A stretch of 64,000 bases of DNA from Alphaproteobacteria bacterium (GTDB lineage: Bacteria > Pseudomonadota > Alphaproteobacteria > CALKHQ01). Each line of letters starts with the position of its first letter. Position 1 is the first letter of the stretch. Below the pieces are notes generated by a model. That model did not search any database, had not been told where the DNA came from, and worked only from the letters and a program-made list of their open reading frames with translations. The stretch covers positions 124,001 through 188,000 of the forward strand of contig JAWKYB010000006.1 in NCBI GenBank assembly GCA_041396705.1, read 5' to 3'. Position numbers and translations under genes: made by a program. Below are positions 15,507 to 24,937 of the stretch, piece after piece.

Positions 15507-16813
15507 CCCCCGCGACGCAGCGGGCCGACGATCCGACGCTCGCCCGTCTGGTCGCGGCGCAGGTGCTCGATGCGGTGCTCGACGCCGGCAAGCCGTTCGA
15601 CCAGGCCTGGTCCGATGCCGACGCCGCGCTCGCGCGGCTGAGCCGCCGCGACCGCGCCTTCGCCCGGCTGATGACGACGGCCGCGCTGCGCCGGCTGGGC
15701 GAGGTCGACCAGCTGCTCGACCAGTTCCTGCGCCGCCCGCTGCCGGACAAGGCCGCGATCGCGCACCAGGTGCTGCGGCTGGTGACGGTCCAGCTCAAGT
15801 TCCTGGACCCACCGCCGCACGCGGCGATCGACCAGGCGGTGCGGTTGATGCGGCGCGTCGGCCATCCCGCGCTGGCCGGACTCGCCAACGCCGTGCTGCG
15901 CCGCGTCCATGCGGCGCCGCTTCTCGCCCCCGACCAGGCGGCCCGGCTGAACGCGCCGCCCTGGCTGCTGGAGAGCTGGGCCGCGGCGCACGGCTCACAG
16001 GCGGCGCTGGACATCGCACGGGCCCATCTCGAGGAACCGCCGCTCGACCTCACGGTCGCGGCCGACGCGGACGGCTGGGCCGAGCGGCTGGGCGGCGCCG
16101 TGCTGCCGACCGGCACCGTCCGGCTCAGCCACGCCGGCGACGTGACCGCGCTGGACGGTTACGATGCGGGCGGCTGGTGGGTGCAGGACGCCGCCGCGGC
16201 GCTGCCGGCGCGCCTGCTGGCCCCGCCGCCGGGGGCCGCGGCGCTTGACATGTGCGCCGCGCCGGGCGGCAAGACAGCCCAGCTGGCAGCCATGGGCGCG
16301 ACGGTGACGGCGGTCGAGCGCGACCCGCGCCGGGCCGACATGCTGCGCGCCAACCTGCAGCGGCTCGGCCTTGCCGCGCGCGTCGAGGTCGGCGACGCCG
16401 CCGCCTTCACGCCCGACGCCGCGCCGCGGTTCGTGCTGCTGGACGCGCCGTGCTCGGCGACCGGCACGCTGCGCCGGCACCCCGACATCGCCCGGCTGAA
16501 GTCGGCCGACGACATCCGCCGCGCAGTGCCCGCCCAGGACCGGCTGCTCGACCGCGCCGCCGCGCTGCTGCCGCCCGGCGGCCGGCTGGTCTATGCCGTC
16601 TGCAGCCTGCAGCCAGAGGAGGGCTGGCAGCGCATCGACGCCCTGCTCGCCCGCAACCCGGCGCTGGCGCGCGACGCGGTCGCACCGGCCGAGCTGCCCG
16701 GCCTGGAGGCCGCGATCACGCCGGCGGGCGACGTCATGACCCTGCCCTGCCACTGGCCGGATCGCGGCCACCTCGACGGCTTCTTCGTCGCCCGGCTGAC
16801 GCGGCGCGCCTGA
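15497..16813 (+). CDS. rsmB: 16S rRNA m5C967 methyltransferase
   Basis: 438 residues: N-terminal NusB-like RNA-binding domain (to about 140) and a C-terminal Rossmann methyltransferase. SAM-binding motif ALDMCAAPGGKTAQLAAMG, catalytic cysteines in LLDAPCSATGTLRRHPDIAR and VYAVCSLQPEEGW. It methylates C967 of 16S rRNA using SAM. The GTG at 15497 lies within the htpX coding end, implying translational coupling. A 9-bp GC hairpin without a T tract follows at 16816-16836. Confidence 0.94.
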   Translation: MGLTPATQRADDPTLARLVAAQVLDAVLDAGKPFDQAWSDADAALARLSRRDRAFARLMTTAALRRLGEVDQLLDQFLRRPLPDKAAIAHQVLRLVTVQLKFLDPPPHAAIDQAVRLMRRVGHPALAGLANAVLRRVHAAPLLAPDQAARLNAPPWLLESWAAAHGSQAALDIARAHLEEPPLDLTVAADADGWAERLGGAVLPTGTVRLSHAGDVTALDGYDAGGWWVQDAAAALPARLLAPPPGAAALDMCAAPGGKTAQLAAMGATVTAVERDPRRADMLRANLQRLGLAARVEVGDAAAFTPDAAPRFVLLDAPCSATGTLRRHPDIARLKSADDIRRAVPAQDRLLDRAAALLPPGGRLVYAVCSLQPEEGWQRIDALLARNPALARDAVAPAELPGLEAAITPAGDVMTLPCHWPDRGHLDGFFVARLTRRA

Positions 16814-16815
16814 CC

Positions 16816-16836
16816 CCGGCGGGCGGCGCCCGCCGG
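16816..16836. other. GC-rich hairpin between rsmB and rpe
   Basis: Perfect 9-bp stem CCGGCGGGC / GCCCGCCGG with a 3-nt loop just after the rsmB stop. No T tract follows on either strand, so it is not a standard intrinsic terminator. It may stabilise the rsmB 3' end or simply reflect base composition. Confidence 0.4.
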
Positions 16837-16876
16837 CTTGCCGCTGTCGGGCCAAAGCTGTTACCAACTTAACGTC

Positions 16877-17590
16877 ATGAACGAGTCGCCGCGTCTGCCC
16901 CCCGTGCGTGTCGCGCCGTCGATCCTTTCGGCCGATTTCGCGCGGCTGGGCGACGATGTCCGCGCGATCGACAAGGCCGGCGCCGACTGGATCCATGTCG
17001 ACGTCATGGACGGGCATTTCGTGCCGAACCTGACGATCGGCCCGGCCGTGATCCGCGCGCGGCGTCCCTACAGCGCCAAGCCGTTCGACGTGCATCTGAT
17101 GATCAGCCCGATCGACCCCTATCTGGAGGCGTTCGCCGAGGCCGGCGCCGACGGGCTGACGGTGCATCCGGAAGCCGGGCCGCACCTGCACCGCACGCTG
17201 CAGATGATCCGCCGGCTGGGCAAGAAGGCCGGGGTCGCCTTGAACCCGGCGACGCCGGTGGCGGCACTGGAGCATGTGCTGGACGACATCGACCTGGTGC
17301 TGGTGATGACGGTCAACCCGGGTTTCGGCGGACAGCGCTTCATTCCGTCGATGATCGACAAGATTGCCCAGGTGCGCATGATGATCGACGCCGGCCAGCG
17401 GCCGGTGGCCCTGCAGGTCGACGGCGGCATCAATGCCGAGACCGCGCCGCTTGCCGTCGCCGCCGGCGCCGACGTCCTCGTTGCCGGCTCCGCCGCCTTT
17501 GCCGGCGGGGCCGAGCGCTATGCCCAGAACATCGCGGCCCTGCGGGCGCCGGCCTCGGCGACGGGCCAGCTCGCGGCCGTGGTGCCGTGA
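16877..17590 (+). CDS. rpe: Ribulose-phosphate 3-epimerase
   Basis: 237-residue TIM-barrel epimerase interconverting ribulose-5-phosphate and xylulose-5-phosphate. Signature segments: APSILSADFARLGDDVRAID, HVDVMDGHFVPNLTIGP (metal ligand His and Asp), DVHLMISPIDPYLEAFAEAG, MTVNPGFGGQRFIPSMI and QVDGGINAETAPL. ATG at 16877; only a weak ribosome site precedes it. Its TGA overlaps the GTG of the next gene (GTGA). Confidence 0.97.
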   Translation: MNESPRLPPVRVAPSILSADFARLGDDVRAIDKAGADWIHVDVMDGHFVPNLTIGPAVIRARRPYSAKPFDVHLMISPIDPYLEAFAEAGADGLTVHPEAGPHLHRTLQMIRRLGKKAGVALNPATPVAALEHVLDDIDLVLVMTVNPGFGGQRFIPSMIDKIAQVRMMIDAGQRPVALQVDGGINAETAPLAVAAGADVLVAGSAAFAGGAERYAQNIAALRAPASATGQLAAVVP

Positions 17591-19257
17591 CCCAGATCGA
17601 CATCTTCGGCCGGGTCGAGCGCTGGCGCGACAGCCAGGCCTTCGGCATGCTCGGCGCCCAGGCCCGCCAGCGGCGGCTGCGCCTGCGCCCGCTGGCCGCC
17701 CGTCTGCTCGACCTGCTGCCGGTCGAACACTGGGGCGACAAGGCGCACGGCCGTCCGCCCTGGCTCGGCATCCGCGACATCTGGCCGGGCGACCCGGCCC
17801 AGGGCGCGACCTTCATCGGCGCCTGGGGCGCCGACGCCGACGCGCTGTTCGAGCTGGCGTCGGACGTGCTGCCGCACGCCCACGCGTTCGACTGGCTGCG
17901 CGACCTCGACGCAGCCGACACCGCCGAGGCGCGGGCGATGGCCTATGCCGCCACCCGCGGCTGGCTGGACCGCTATGGCCGCTGGCACCCGCTCGCCTGG
18001 CGCAGCGACCTGCTGGCCCATCGCCTGGCCGGCTGGGCGGCCCACCTGGACCTGATCGCCGCCGGCGCGCCGGACGCGGCAGCCGCCGATGCGATCCGGG
18101 CGGCGTTGATCCTGTCCGCCCGGCGGCAGCTGCGCTTTCTGTGCCGCACCGGCGCCGCCGACATCGACGGCCAGCCGCAGCTCGGCGCCCTTTGCCACGG
18201 CATTGTCGCCGCCATTGCGCTTGCCCCCGGCAAGACCATTGCCGCCCAGACCACGCCCGCCGCGGCGGCGCGGCTGCAGCGCTGGCTGGCGGCGGCGCTG
18301 GAAGTGCAGCTGCACCCCGACGGCGGCCACGTCAGCCGCTCGCCGACCGACCAGTTCGCCCTGGTCTGCCATCTGGCAGCGGCCCGCGCCGCGCTTGCCG
18401 ACGCCGTGCTGGGTGTGCCCGGCTGGCTGCAGCACGCATTGGACAAGGCCGCGCCGATCCTGCGCATGCTGCGCCACGGCGATGGCCGGCTGGCCCTGTT
18501 CCAGGGCTCGCACGAAGGCCGCTCCGGCACCATCGACCTCGCCCTCGACCGGTCCGGCGCCACCGGCGCCAGCCCGACGGTCGCCCGCCACTGCGGCTAT
18601 GCCCGGATCGCGGTCGGCAATGCGCTGCTGCTGATGGACTGCGGCCAGACCGGCGAGCACGCCGCGCCGCTGGCCATCGAGCTGTCGGTCGGCCACCAGC
18701 GCGTGTTCGTCAACTGCGGCGCCATGGCCAATGCCGGCGACGCATGGCGCAGCGCCGTGCGGGCCACCGCCGCCCACTCGACGCTGACCGTTGCCGACAC
18801 CAATGCCGACACCCGCGGCGGCGGCGATGCCCAGCCGACCCTGACCGAGCACGATGGCGCCTGGCTGCTGGAAGCGTCGAGCGCCGGCTATGCGCCGCGC
18901 TTCGGCCTGGTGCACAAGCGCTCGATCTACTGTGCCGCCGACGGCCAGGACTGGCGCGGCGAGGACGTGTTGGCGCCGGTCGATGCCAAGGCGCAGGAGC
19001 GCCGCGGCTACGCGCTGCGTTTCCACATGCACCCGCGCATCCGCGCCACCCTGGCGCAGGACCAGGCCACCGTGCTGATCCGCCTGCCGGACAAGTCGGG
19101 CTGGCGCTTCCGCGTCGCCGGCGGCCAGGCCCGGCTGGCCGCCTCGATCTACGTGGCAGACGGCGAGACCGTGCAGCGCAACGAGCAGATCGTGGTCACC
19201 GGCATGACCGGTTCGGACGGCGCGCGGGTGCGCTGGGCCCTGCAACGGCTGGCCTGA
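17587..19257 (+). CDS. Heparinase II/III-family protein
   Basis: 556 residues. N-terminal alpha/alpha toroid (for example YGRWHPLAWRSDLLAHRLAG and LEVQLHPDGGHVSRSPTDQF) and C-terminal beta-sandwich (HSTLTVADTNADTR, then GYALRFHMHPRIRAT). This is the alphaproteobacterial heparinase II/III type commonly found between rsmB and purH. Likely a polysaccharide lyase-like enzyme, but the substrate is not known. There is no obvious signal peptide, so it is probably cytoplasmic. GTG start overlapping the rpe stop. Confidence 0.85.
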   Translation: MTQIDIFGRVERWRDSQAFGMLGAQARQRRLRLRPLAARLLDLLPVEHWGDKAHGRPPWLGIRDIWPGDPAQGATFIGAWGADADALFELASDVLPHAHAFDWLRDLDAADTAEARAMAYAATRGWLDRYGRWHPLAWRSDLLAHRLAGWAAHLDLIAAGAPDAAAADAIRAALILSARRQLRFLCRTGAADIDGQPQLGALCHGIVAAIALAPGKTIAAQTTPAAAARLQRWLAAALEVQLHPDGGHVSRSPTDQFALVCHLAAARAALADAVLGVPGWLQHALDKAAPILRMLRHGDGRLALFQGSHEGRSGTIDLALDRSGATGASPTVARHCGYARIAVGNALLLMDCGQTGEHAAPLAIELSVGHQRVFVNCGAMANAGDAWRSAVRATAAHSTLTVADTNADTRGGGDAQPTLTEHDGAWLLEASSAGYAPRFGLVHKRSIYCAADGQDWRGEDVLAPVDAKAQERRGYALRFHMHPRIRATLAQDQATVLIRLPDKSGWRFRVAGGQARLAASIYVADGETVQRNEQIVVTGMTGSDGARVRWALQRLA

Positions 19258-19351
19258 CCGGCGCGTCCCGCGCCACCCTTGCAATTTGCGATTGACGGAC
19301 TGGCGCGGTCGGCGTTCAGGTTCGATATTCGGCATTCCGCAGGGGCGTGCG

Positions 19352-20339
19352 ATGCTAGCCAATCCCCTCGACTTTCCCCACGACAGGCCGGACGGCTTCG
19401 CGCCGATCGAGGACGACGAGGACTTCGACCCGCGCCGTCATCTTGCGCTGGAAGCGTCGGACACCGTTGTGCCGCTCAGTGCGCTCGGCTACAGCGAGGC
19501 CGAGATCGCCCGCTGCGCCAGCCCGGTGGCGGTGACCGGCGCCTGCCGCATCCTGTCCGAGGAGGGCGTCGCGGTGCTGCAGCGCATCTGCCGCCGCCTG
19601 GAGCGCGACGCGACCGAGGGGCGCCGCATCGCCCGGATGGTGCGCGGCGGTGCCCACCGCTCGCGCTTCATCCGCGGCCCTCTGCCTCAACCGGAGGTCA
19701 CCGGCTTCGTCTCGACTGTTCCTGACGCCGCTGGCGCCGCACCATGCCGGCGCAGCTGGGGCACATCAACTATGCGCCCGCCGACCTGAACCGCGCAGTC
19801 GATCGCTGGCACCACGACACCCTCGGCTTCGACTACGTGCTGATGGTCAACGACCCGGCCTCGTTCGCCGGCGGACGCTTCCAGTATTTCATGGGCACCA
19901 AGGCCGAGGCGGCCGCGCTGGCTGCCGAAGGCCGGGAGCCGCCGGCCGACCGCGTGGTCAGCCCGCACTTCCCCGGCGCCGGGTGGGCGGTGCTGCAGCA
20001 GGGCAACATGGTGGTGCACCGCGGCGGGCGGCTGGAGAAGCCGGCGGAACGGATCACCTTCATCAACGGCTATGTCGCCCGCGACATCAGCAAGCCGGAC
20101 CCGTCGCGGCTGTCCGACCTGACCGTGTGGGACCCGCCGCACGTGGTCTATCCGAATGGGCACGGCACAAGGCGTGGCTCGCCCGGGCCAAGCTGGACGC
20201 CGCCATCGCCGGCATGCCCTATACCGACGATCGCGCCAGGCTGGTGGCCGTGCTGCGCGCGGCCATGGCCGACGTCGAGGACGCCATCGCCGACCTGACC
20301 TCCGATGCCCCGGCCGGCGAGGTCTGGTACGCCGGCTGA
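19352..20339 (+). pseudogene. PhyH-like (2-oxoglutarate/Fe(II) oxygenase superfamily) gene, copy A, frameshifted
   Basis: Reads as one protein of about 330 residues only if the frame changes three times: after VTGFVS (near 19700), before MPAQLGHINYAPADL (near 19742), and at the segment WARHKAWLARAKLD (near 20155). Putative iron site DRWHHDT (H-x-D), core FQYFMGTKAEAAAL, and a distal His in GNMVVHRGGRLEKPAERI. The overall pattern resembles phytanoyl-CoA dioxygenase-like proteins. Residue-level sense is preserved on both sides of every shift, so the damage is recent or is a sequencing error. A tandem paralogue follows 31 nt later. Confidence 0.7.
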
Positions 20340-20370
20340 CAGTCCCGAATCCGCCGAAAGGAGCCGTTCG

Positions 20371-21362
20371 GTGCAGAACATTCCCCTGCCGTTCCCGGCC
20401 GCCCTGCCGGCAAGCCTGCCGGAGCTGGACGACGAGCCGGTCTACGACCCGGCCGTGCACCTGGCGCTGGAGCCGCCGACGCACAAGGTCGGCCTCGCCG
20501 ACCTCGGCTACGGCGCGGAGGAGATCGCCCTCTGCCCGAGCGCGGTGGCGATAAGCGGGCCGTTCCGCCTGCTGTCCGAGGAAGGCGCCGCGGTGGTGCT
20601 GGACATCTGCCGGCGGCTGGCACCGTTCGCCCGCGGCGCCGTGCGGATCGAGCGCTCGTGCGCCAGAGCGTCTATCGCTCGCGCTTCCTGCGCGACTTCT
20701 GCGGCTGCCCGAAGGTACCGCCTTCATGGCCGACATCCTGGAGTGCCCTTCGTCGCCACACGATGCCGAGCCAGTGGGGCCCATCAACTACGCGCCGGAG
20801 ACGCTGGGCCGGCCGATCGACCGCTGGCACCACGACACGCTGCAGATCGACTTCGCCCCAGGTGATGGTGACGGACCCGAAGACCTTCCGCGGCAGGCGG
20901 TTCCAGTATTTCGTCGGCACCAAGGCGGAGGCGGCCGAACTTTCGCGCCGGCAAGAGCCGACTACCCCGCCGACCGGGTGGTTGCGCCGGAGCTGCCGGC
21001 CGCCGGCTGGGGCATCGTCATGCAGGGCAACATGGTGGTGCACCGCGGCGGCGCGCTGGAGGAACCGGCCGAGCGGATCAGCCTGGTCAACGGCTATGTG
21101 CCGCTGGAGATCGGGCTGCCGGACCAGTCGCGGCTGGACGACCTGCGCGTGGTCGACCCGCCGGAGATCCTGCTGCCGGAGTGGGTGCGGCACAAGGCAT
21201 GGCGCGCGCGGCCGGGTCGACAAGCTGCTGTCGGACCTGCCCTTCACCGCCGACCGACAGGCGCTGATCGCCATGCTGCGCGGTGCGGTCGACGACATCG
21301 AGGCGGCGATCCGCGACCTCGAGGACGAGAGCGAGCCGCGCGAGCATTTCTACACCGGCTAG
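20371..21362 (+). pseudogene. PhyH-like (2-oxoglutarate/Fe(II) oxygenase superfamily) gene, copy B, frameshifted
   Basis: Tandem paralogue of the preceding gene, with the same motifs: LLSEEGAAVVLDICRRL, YRSRFLRDFCGCPKV, GPINYAPETLGRPIDRWHHD, RRFQYFVGTKAEAAEL, GNMVVHRGGALEEPAERI, and the end EDESEPREHFYTG. These lie in different frames. I count about eight single-base shifts, near 20655, 20715, 20742, 20760, 20790, 20858, 20960 and 21215. Roughly half the residues agree with copy A by eye, so the duplication is old while the shifts are not. Start GTG at 20371 (ribosome site AAAGGAG). Confidence 0.7.
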
Positions 21363-21377
21363 ACCCGCAACCGACCC

Positions 21378-22115
21378 TTGCCGACGATTCCCCGCCTCTA
21401 CGTCACCGGCGCGCTCGCTGCCGGCGCCGTCGTCGAGACCGACGACGTGCACTATCTGCGCACGGTGCTGCGGCTCGGCCCCGGTGCGCCCGTCGAGCTG
21501 TTCAACGGACACGACGGCGGCTGGCGCGGCCGCATCGCGGCGCTGGGCAAGAAGGCGGCGGCGATCGCGGTGGAAAACCGGGTCGCCGCGCAGGTCGCGG
21601 TGCCCGACCTCGCCTTGCTGTTCGCCCCGCTGAAGAAGGCGCGCATCGACTTCCTGGTCGAGAAGGCGACCGAACTCGGCGTCGGCGCACTGTGCCCGGT
21701 GCTGACCGACCACAGCATCACCGACCGGGTCAACGTCGCCCGGCTGGCGGAAGTCGCACGCGAAGCGGCCGAGCAGTCTGGCCGGCTGTGCGTGCCGCCG
21801 GTGAGCGCGCCGGTGCGGCTGCGCGATGCGCTGGAGCCGTTGGAACGCGAAGGCCGACGCCTGTTCGTCGCCGACGAAACCCATGGCGGCGCGCCGGCGC
21901 TGGACGCCTTCCGCGCCGCCGGCGCGGGCGCCGCGGCGATCCTGGTCGGGCCGGAGGGCGGCTTCGCCGCATCGGAGCTTGACCTGCTGAGGCGCCTGCC
22001 CATTGTTACCGCGATCGACCTCGGGCCGCGCATCCTGCGCGCCGAAACCGCGGCCATCGCGGCGCTTGCCTGCTGGCAGGCAGCGTGCGGCGACTGGCGG
22101 TCCAGCGGCACCTGA
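21378..22115 (+). CDS. rsmE: 16S rRNA m3U1498 methyltransferase
   Basis: 245-residue SPOUT methyltransferase. N-terminal PUA-like part begins IPRLYVTGALAAGAVVETDD and HYLRTVLRLGPGAPVELFNG. The SPOUT knot is present: LVGPEGGFAASELDLL and LGPRILRAETAAIAALACWQ. It methylates N3 of U1498 in 16S rRNA. TTG start at 21378, 13 nt after the stop of the frameshifted copy B. rsmE followed by gshA is a recurrent alphaproteobacterial order. Confidence 0.95.
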   Translation: MPTIPRLYVTGALAAGAVVETDDVHYLRTVLRLGPGAPVELFNGHDGGWRGRIAALGKKAAAIAVENRVAAQVAVPDLALLFAPLKKARIDFLVEKATELGVGALCPVLTDHSITDRVNVARLAEVAREAAEQSGRLCVPPVSAPVRLRDALEPLEREGRRLFVADETHGGAPALDAFRAAGAGAAAILVGPEGGFAASELDLLRRLPIVTAIDLGPRILRAETAAIAALACWQAACGDWRSSGT

Positions 22116-22144
22116 ACCGGCCTTCGAAGCGGAGCGCTATCCGG

Positions 22145-23515
22145 ATGACAGCGGTACCCCAGACCGACACCGCCGTGGTGACCGACCGTCGCGACCTCGT
22201 CGCCTATTTCGAGGCCGGCAACAAGCCGGCCGACGCCTGGCGCATCGGCACGGAGCACGAGAAATTCGCCTTCACGGTCGACGACCTGAAGCCGCTGCCC
22301 TATGACGGGCCGCGCGGCGTGCGCGCGCTGCTGGAGGGCCTGCTGCAGTTCCCGGGCTGGACCCCGGCCTACGAGGGCGAAAACGTCATCGCGCTGGTCG
22401 GCGCCGACGGCTGCTCGGTCTCGCTGGAACCCGGCGGCCAGATCGAGCTGTCCGGCGCGCCGCTGCGCAACATCCAGGACACCTGCCAGGAGGTGCACAC
22501 CCACCTCGACCAGGTCCGCCAGGTCGGCGAGAAGCTGGGCATCGCCATGATCGGCATGGGCTTCCACCCGAAGGTGCGGCGCGAGGACATGCCCTGGATG
22601 CCGAAGGGCCGCTACGCCATCATGCGCGACTACATGCCGAAGCGCGGCACGCTCGGGCTCGACATGATGCTGCGTACCTGTACGGTCCAGGTGAACCTGG
22701 ACTACGGGTCGGAGGCGGACATGGTGCGCAAGTTCCGCGTCGGCCTGGCGCTGCAGCCGATCGCCACCGCGCTGTTCGCCAATTCGCCCTTCACCGAGGG
22801 CCAGCCCAACGGCTTCCTCAGCTACCGCAGCCAGATCTGGACCGATACCGACCCGGACCGCACCGGCATGCTGCCCTGGGTGTTCGACGCCGGCTTCGGC
22901 TTCGAGGCCTATGCCGACTACGCGCTCGACGTGCCGATGTATTTCGTCTACCGCGACGGCCGCTACATCGACGTCTCCGGCCAGTCGTTCCGCGACTTCC
23001 TCGACGGCCGGCTGCCCGGCCTGCCCGGCGAGCGGCCGACCCTCGGCGACTGGTCGAACCACCTGACGACGATCTTCCCCGAGGTGCGGCTGAAGAAGTT
23101 CCTGGAAATGCGGGGCGCCGACGGCGGCCCTTGGCGCCGGTTGTGCGCGCTGCCGGCGCTGTGGGTCGGTCTGCTCTACCACGGCGCGTCGCTGGACGCG
23201 GCCTGGGACATGGTCAAGGACTGGACCGCCGAAGAGCGCCAGGCGCTGCGCGACGCGGTGCCGGCCAGGGGATTGCGCGCCCTGTTCCGCACCCGCACCG
23301 TGCGCGAGCTGGCGCACGATATGCTGGAGATCAGCACCGCCGGCCTCAACGCCCGGGCACGGCGCGACGGCTTCGGCCGCGACGAGAGCGTGTTCCTGGA
23401 GCCGCTGCGCGACATCGTCGAGAGCGGCCTGTGCCCGGCCGAACGCAAGCTGGAGGCCTATCGCACCCGCTGGGGCGGCAGCGTCGATCCGCTGTTCAAG
23501 GAATACGCCTACTGA
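22145..23515 (+). CDS. gshA: Glutamate-cysteine ligase (plant/alphaproteobacterial type)
   Basis: 456-residue GCS2-type ligase for the first step of glutathione synthesis. Signature segments: RIGTEHEKFAFTVDDLKPLP, VSLEPGGQIELSGAPL, GFHPKVRREDMPWMPKGRY, YMPKRGTLGLDMMLRTCTVQ, NSPFTEGQPNGFLSYRSQIW and GLNARARRDGFGRDESVFL. Starts at the ATG 22145, 27 nt after rsmE, and is presumably in its operon. No second step gene (gshB) lies in view. Confidence 0.96.
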   Translation: MTAVPQTDTAVVTDRRDLVAYFEAGNKPADAWRIGTEHEKFAFTVDDLKPLPYDGPRGVRALLEGLLQFPGWTPAYEGENVIALVGADGCSVSLEPGGQIELSGAPLRNIQDTCQEVHTHLDQVRQVGEKLGIAMIGMGFHPKVRREDMPWMPKGRYAIMRDYMPKRGTLGLDMMLRTCTVQVNLDYGSEADMVRKFRVGLALQPIATALFANSPFTEGQPNGFLSYRSQIWTDTDPDRTGMLPWVFDAGFGFEAYADYALDVPMYFVYRDGRYIDVSGQSFRDFLDGRLPGLPGERPTLGDWSNHLTTIFPEVRLKKFLEMRGADGGPWRRLCALPALWVGLLYHGASLDAAWDMVKDWTAEERQALRDAVPARGLRALFRTRTVRELAHDMLEISTAGLNARARRDGFGRDESVFLEPLRDIVESGLCPAERKLEAYRTRWGGSVDPLFKEYAY

Positions 23516-23547
23516 GGGGCGCGCCCGGGCTGCCTTGCGTTGGACCG

Positions 23548-24702
23548 TCAGCCCCCTTCCCCGCAGCGCCGCTCCGTTTCCACCGCCAGCGCCATCCGTA
23601 TCTGCGCGACCCAGCCATCCGGGGCCAGTTCCTCGGCCGCGCCGATGCCGGTCAACGACCACGGGTCCAGGGCCGCGCGCGCGGCCAGGGCGGCCAGCGC
23701 GTCGTGTATCCGCGGCGGTCTGGCCGGGTCCGGCTCGAAATCGTAGTAGTGCAACCTGTCCATCACCCAGACGATGTGCTCCTGGACCGGGTCGAGCACG
23801 GCGTAGGTGTCGGCATAGCGCGCGAACATCTGTTCCAGGCCGTCGGCACGGTCGATCTCGGCCTGCAGGAACCGCGCCGCCCGAATCCGGCCTTCGATCT
23901 GGGCCGCGAGATAGGCAAAAAGCACGTCGGCCGGGCCACGCCGGGCGATGTCGTGCCAGAGAGCGATAGAGCCGCCGGTTGCCTCGATTCTCGCCTGTGT
24001 CGCCTGCAACGTCTCGGCGGACAACGCATGCGGATCCCGCGCCGCGACATCGGCGGCGAGCGAACGCAGACAGCGCGGGTTGGTGAAGACGGCGCCGACG
24101 ACGTCCTCGCCGATGGCGCCGGCGAGCCAGTGTTCGGTCGGATCGATCCGCAGATACGCGTGGCTGCGGCCGCCCGGTCCGGCCACGCTCAGGGTGTCGC
24201 CGTCCATGGCATATGCAAGCGTGGCGGGGGCGCCCGCGGCGGTCGCCAGCAGGAACGGACTCGGCCGCGGGTCCGTGTCGATCGTCATCCTGCCGGGCAA
24301 GTGCGGGGTCGGCACGAACGCCGACGACGACCATGCCAGCTGCGTCTCGCCAACCGTCAGGGCGCCAACCAGAGCGACCCGCCGCCCCTGCGCCAGATCG
24401 AACCGGCCAAATTCCGATGGCCGGAGCATTGTCGAAGCGGCTTGGCTCGCGGCGGTCTCCAGTTGGCCGATCGGATCGATTCGGCCGCCGACAAAGCCGA
24501 CCTCGAGTTCCTGCCGATCATCGCCGGTCGCCCGGACCTCCACATACTCCCACACACGCGACAACACGCCCTGGTCGACGAGCGCGGCGTCGTCGAGCGA
24601 CAAGTAGAATCCCTCAGGAAGCGCGCCTGCCGCGGCAACGGCGCACGGCGCGGCCGCATGCCCGGCAAGAGCGACTATGAAGAGGGCGAGCAGGCGCTGC
24701 AC
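23548..24702 (-). CDS. Secreted protein of unknown function
   Basis: 384 residues. GTG at 24702 is selected because GGAAAGG stands at proper distance and because it places a signal peptide first (LLALFIVALAGHAAAPCAVA). The mature protein begins near LPEGFYLSLDDAALVD and contains LEVGFVGGRIDPIGQ, YLRIDPTEHWLAGAIGEDV and a helical C-terminal half (MFARYADTYAVLDPVQEHIV; RLHYYDFEPDP). No known domain recognised. It is convergent with gshA across a 32-nt gap. Confidence 0.65.
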   Translation of the reverse strand: MQRLLALFIVALAGHAAAPCAVAAAGALPEGFYLSLDDAALVDQGVLSRVWEYVEVRATGDDRQELEVGFVGGRIDPIGQLETAASQAASTMLRPSEFGRFDLAQGRRVALVGALTVGETQLAWSSSAFVPTPHLPGRMTIDTDPRPSPFLLATAAGAPATLAYAMDGDTLSVAGPGGRSHAYLRIDPTEHWLAGAIGEDVVGAVFTNPRCLRSLAADVAARDPHALSAETLQATQARIEATGGSIALWHDIARRGPADVLFAYLAAQIEGRIRAARFLQAEIDRADGLEQMFARYADTYAVLDPVQEHIVWVMDRLHYYDFEPDPARPPRIHDALAALAARAALDPWSLTGIGAAEELAPDGWVAQIRMALAVETERRCGEGG

Positions 24703-24937
24703 GTGACGGCCTTTCCGGCAGCAAGTCGGGCGACGGGAGACCGATGCTGCCGACAGACGTTCAAGGCGACGAATGAAACCTAGCCCATGCGCATCGTCGC
24801 GCACAGGGGGTGCGACTGGTCCGCGGCCGCGTTCGCCGCCGGGATCGCCAGGCGGGCGCGCCGCCGCGCAAGGCAGACGTCAATCCATGCGTGCGCGCCT
24901 ATGGGCCGGATGTATAGCCGGCCGCGCATTGCGGATG

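Noticed and set aside
16816..16836. Intrinsic terminator after rsmB
   Set aside because: The 9-bp stem is perfect but no T tract follows on either strand.
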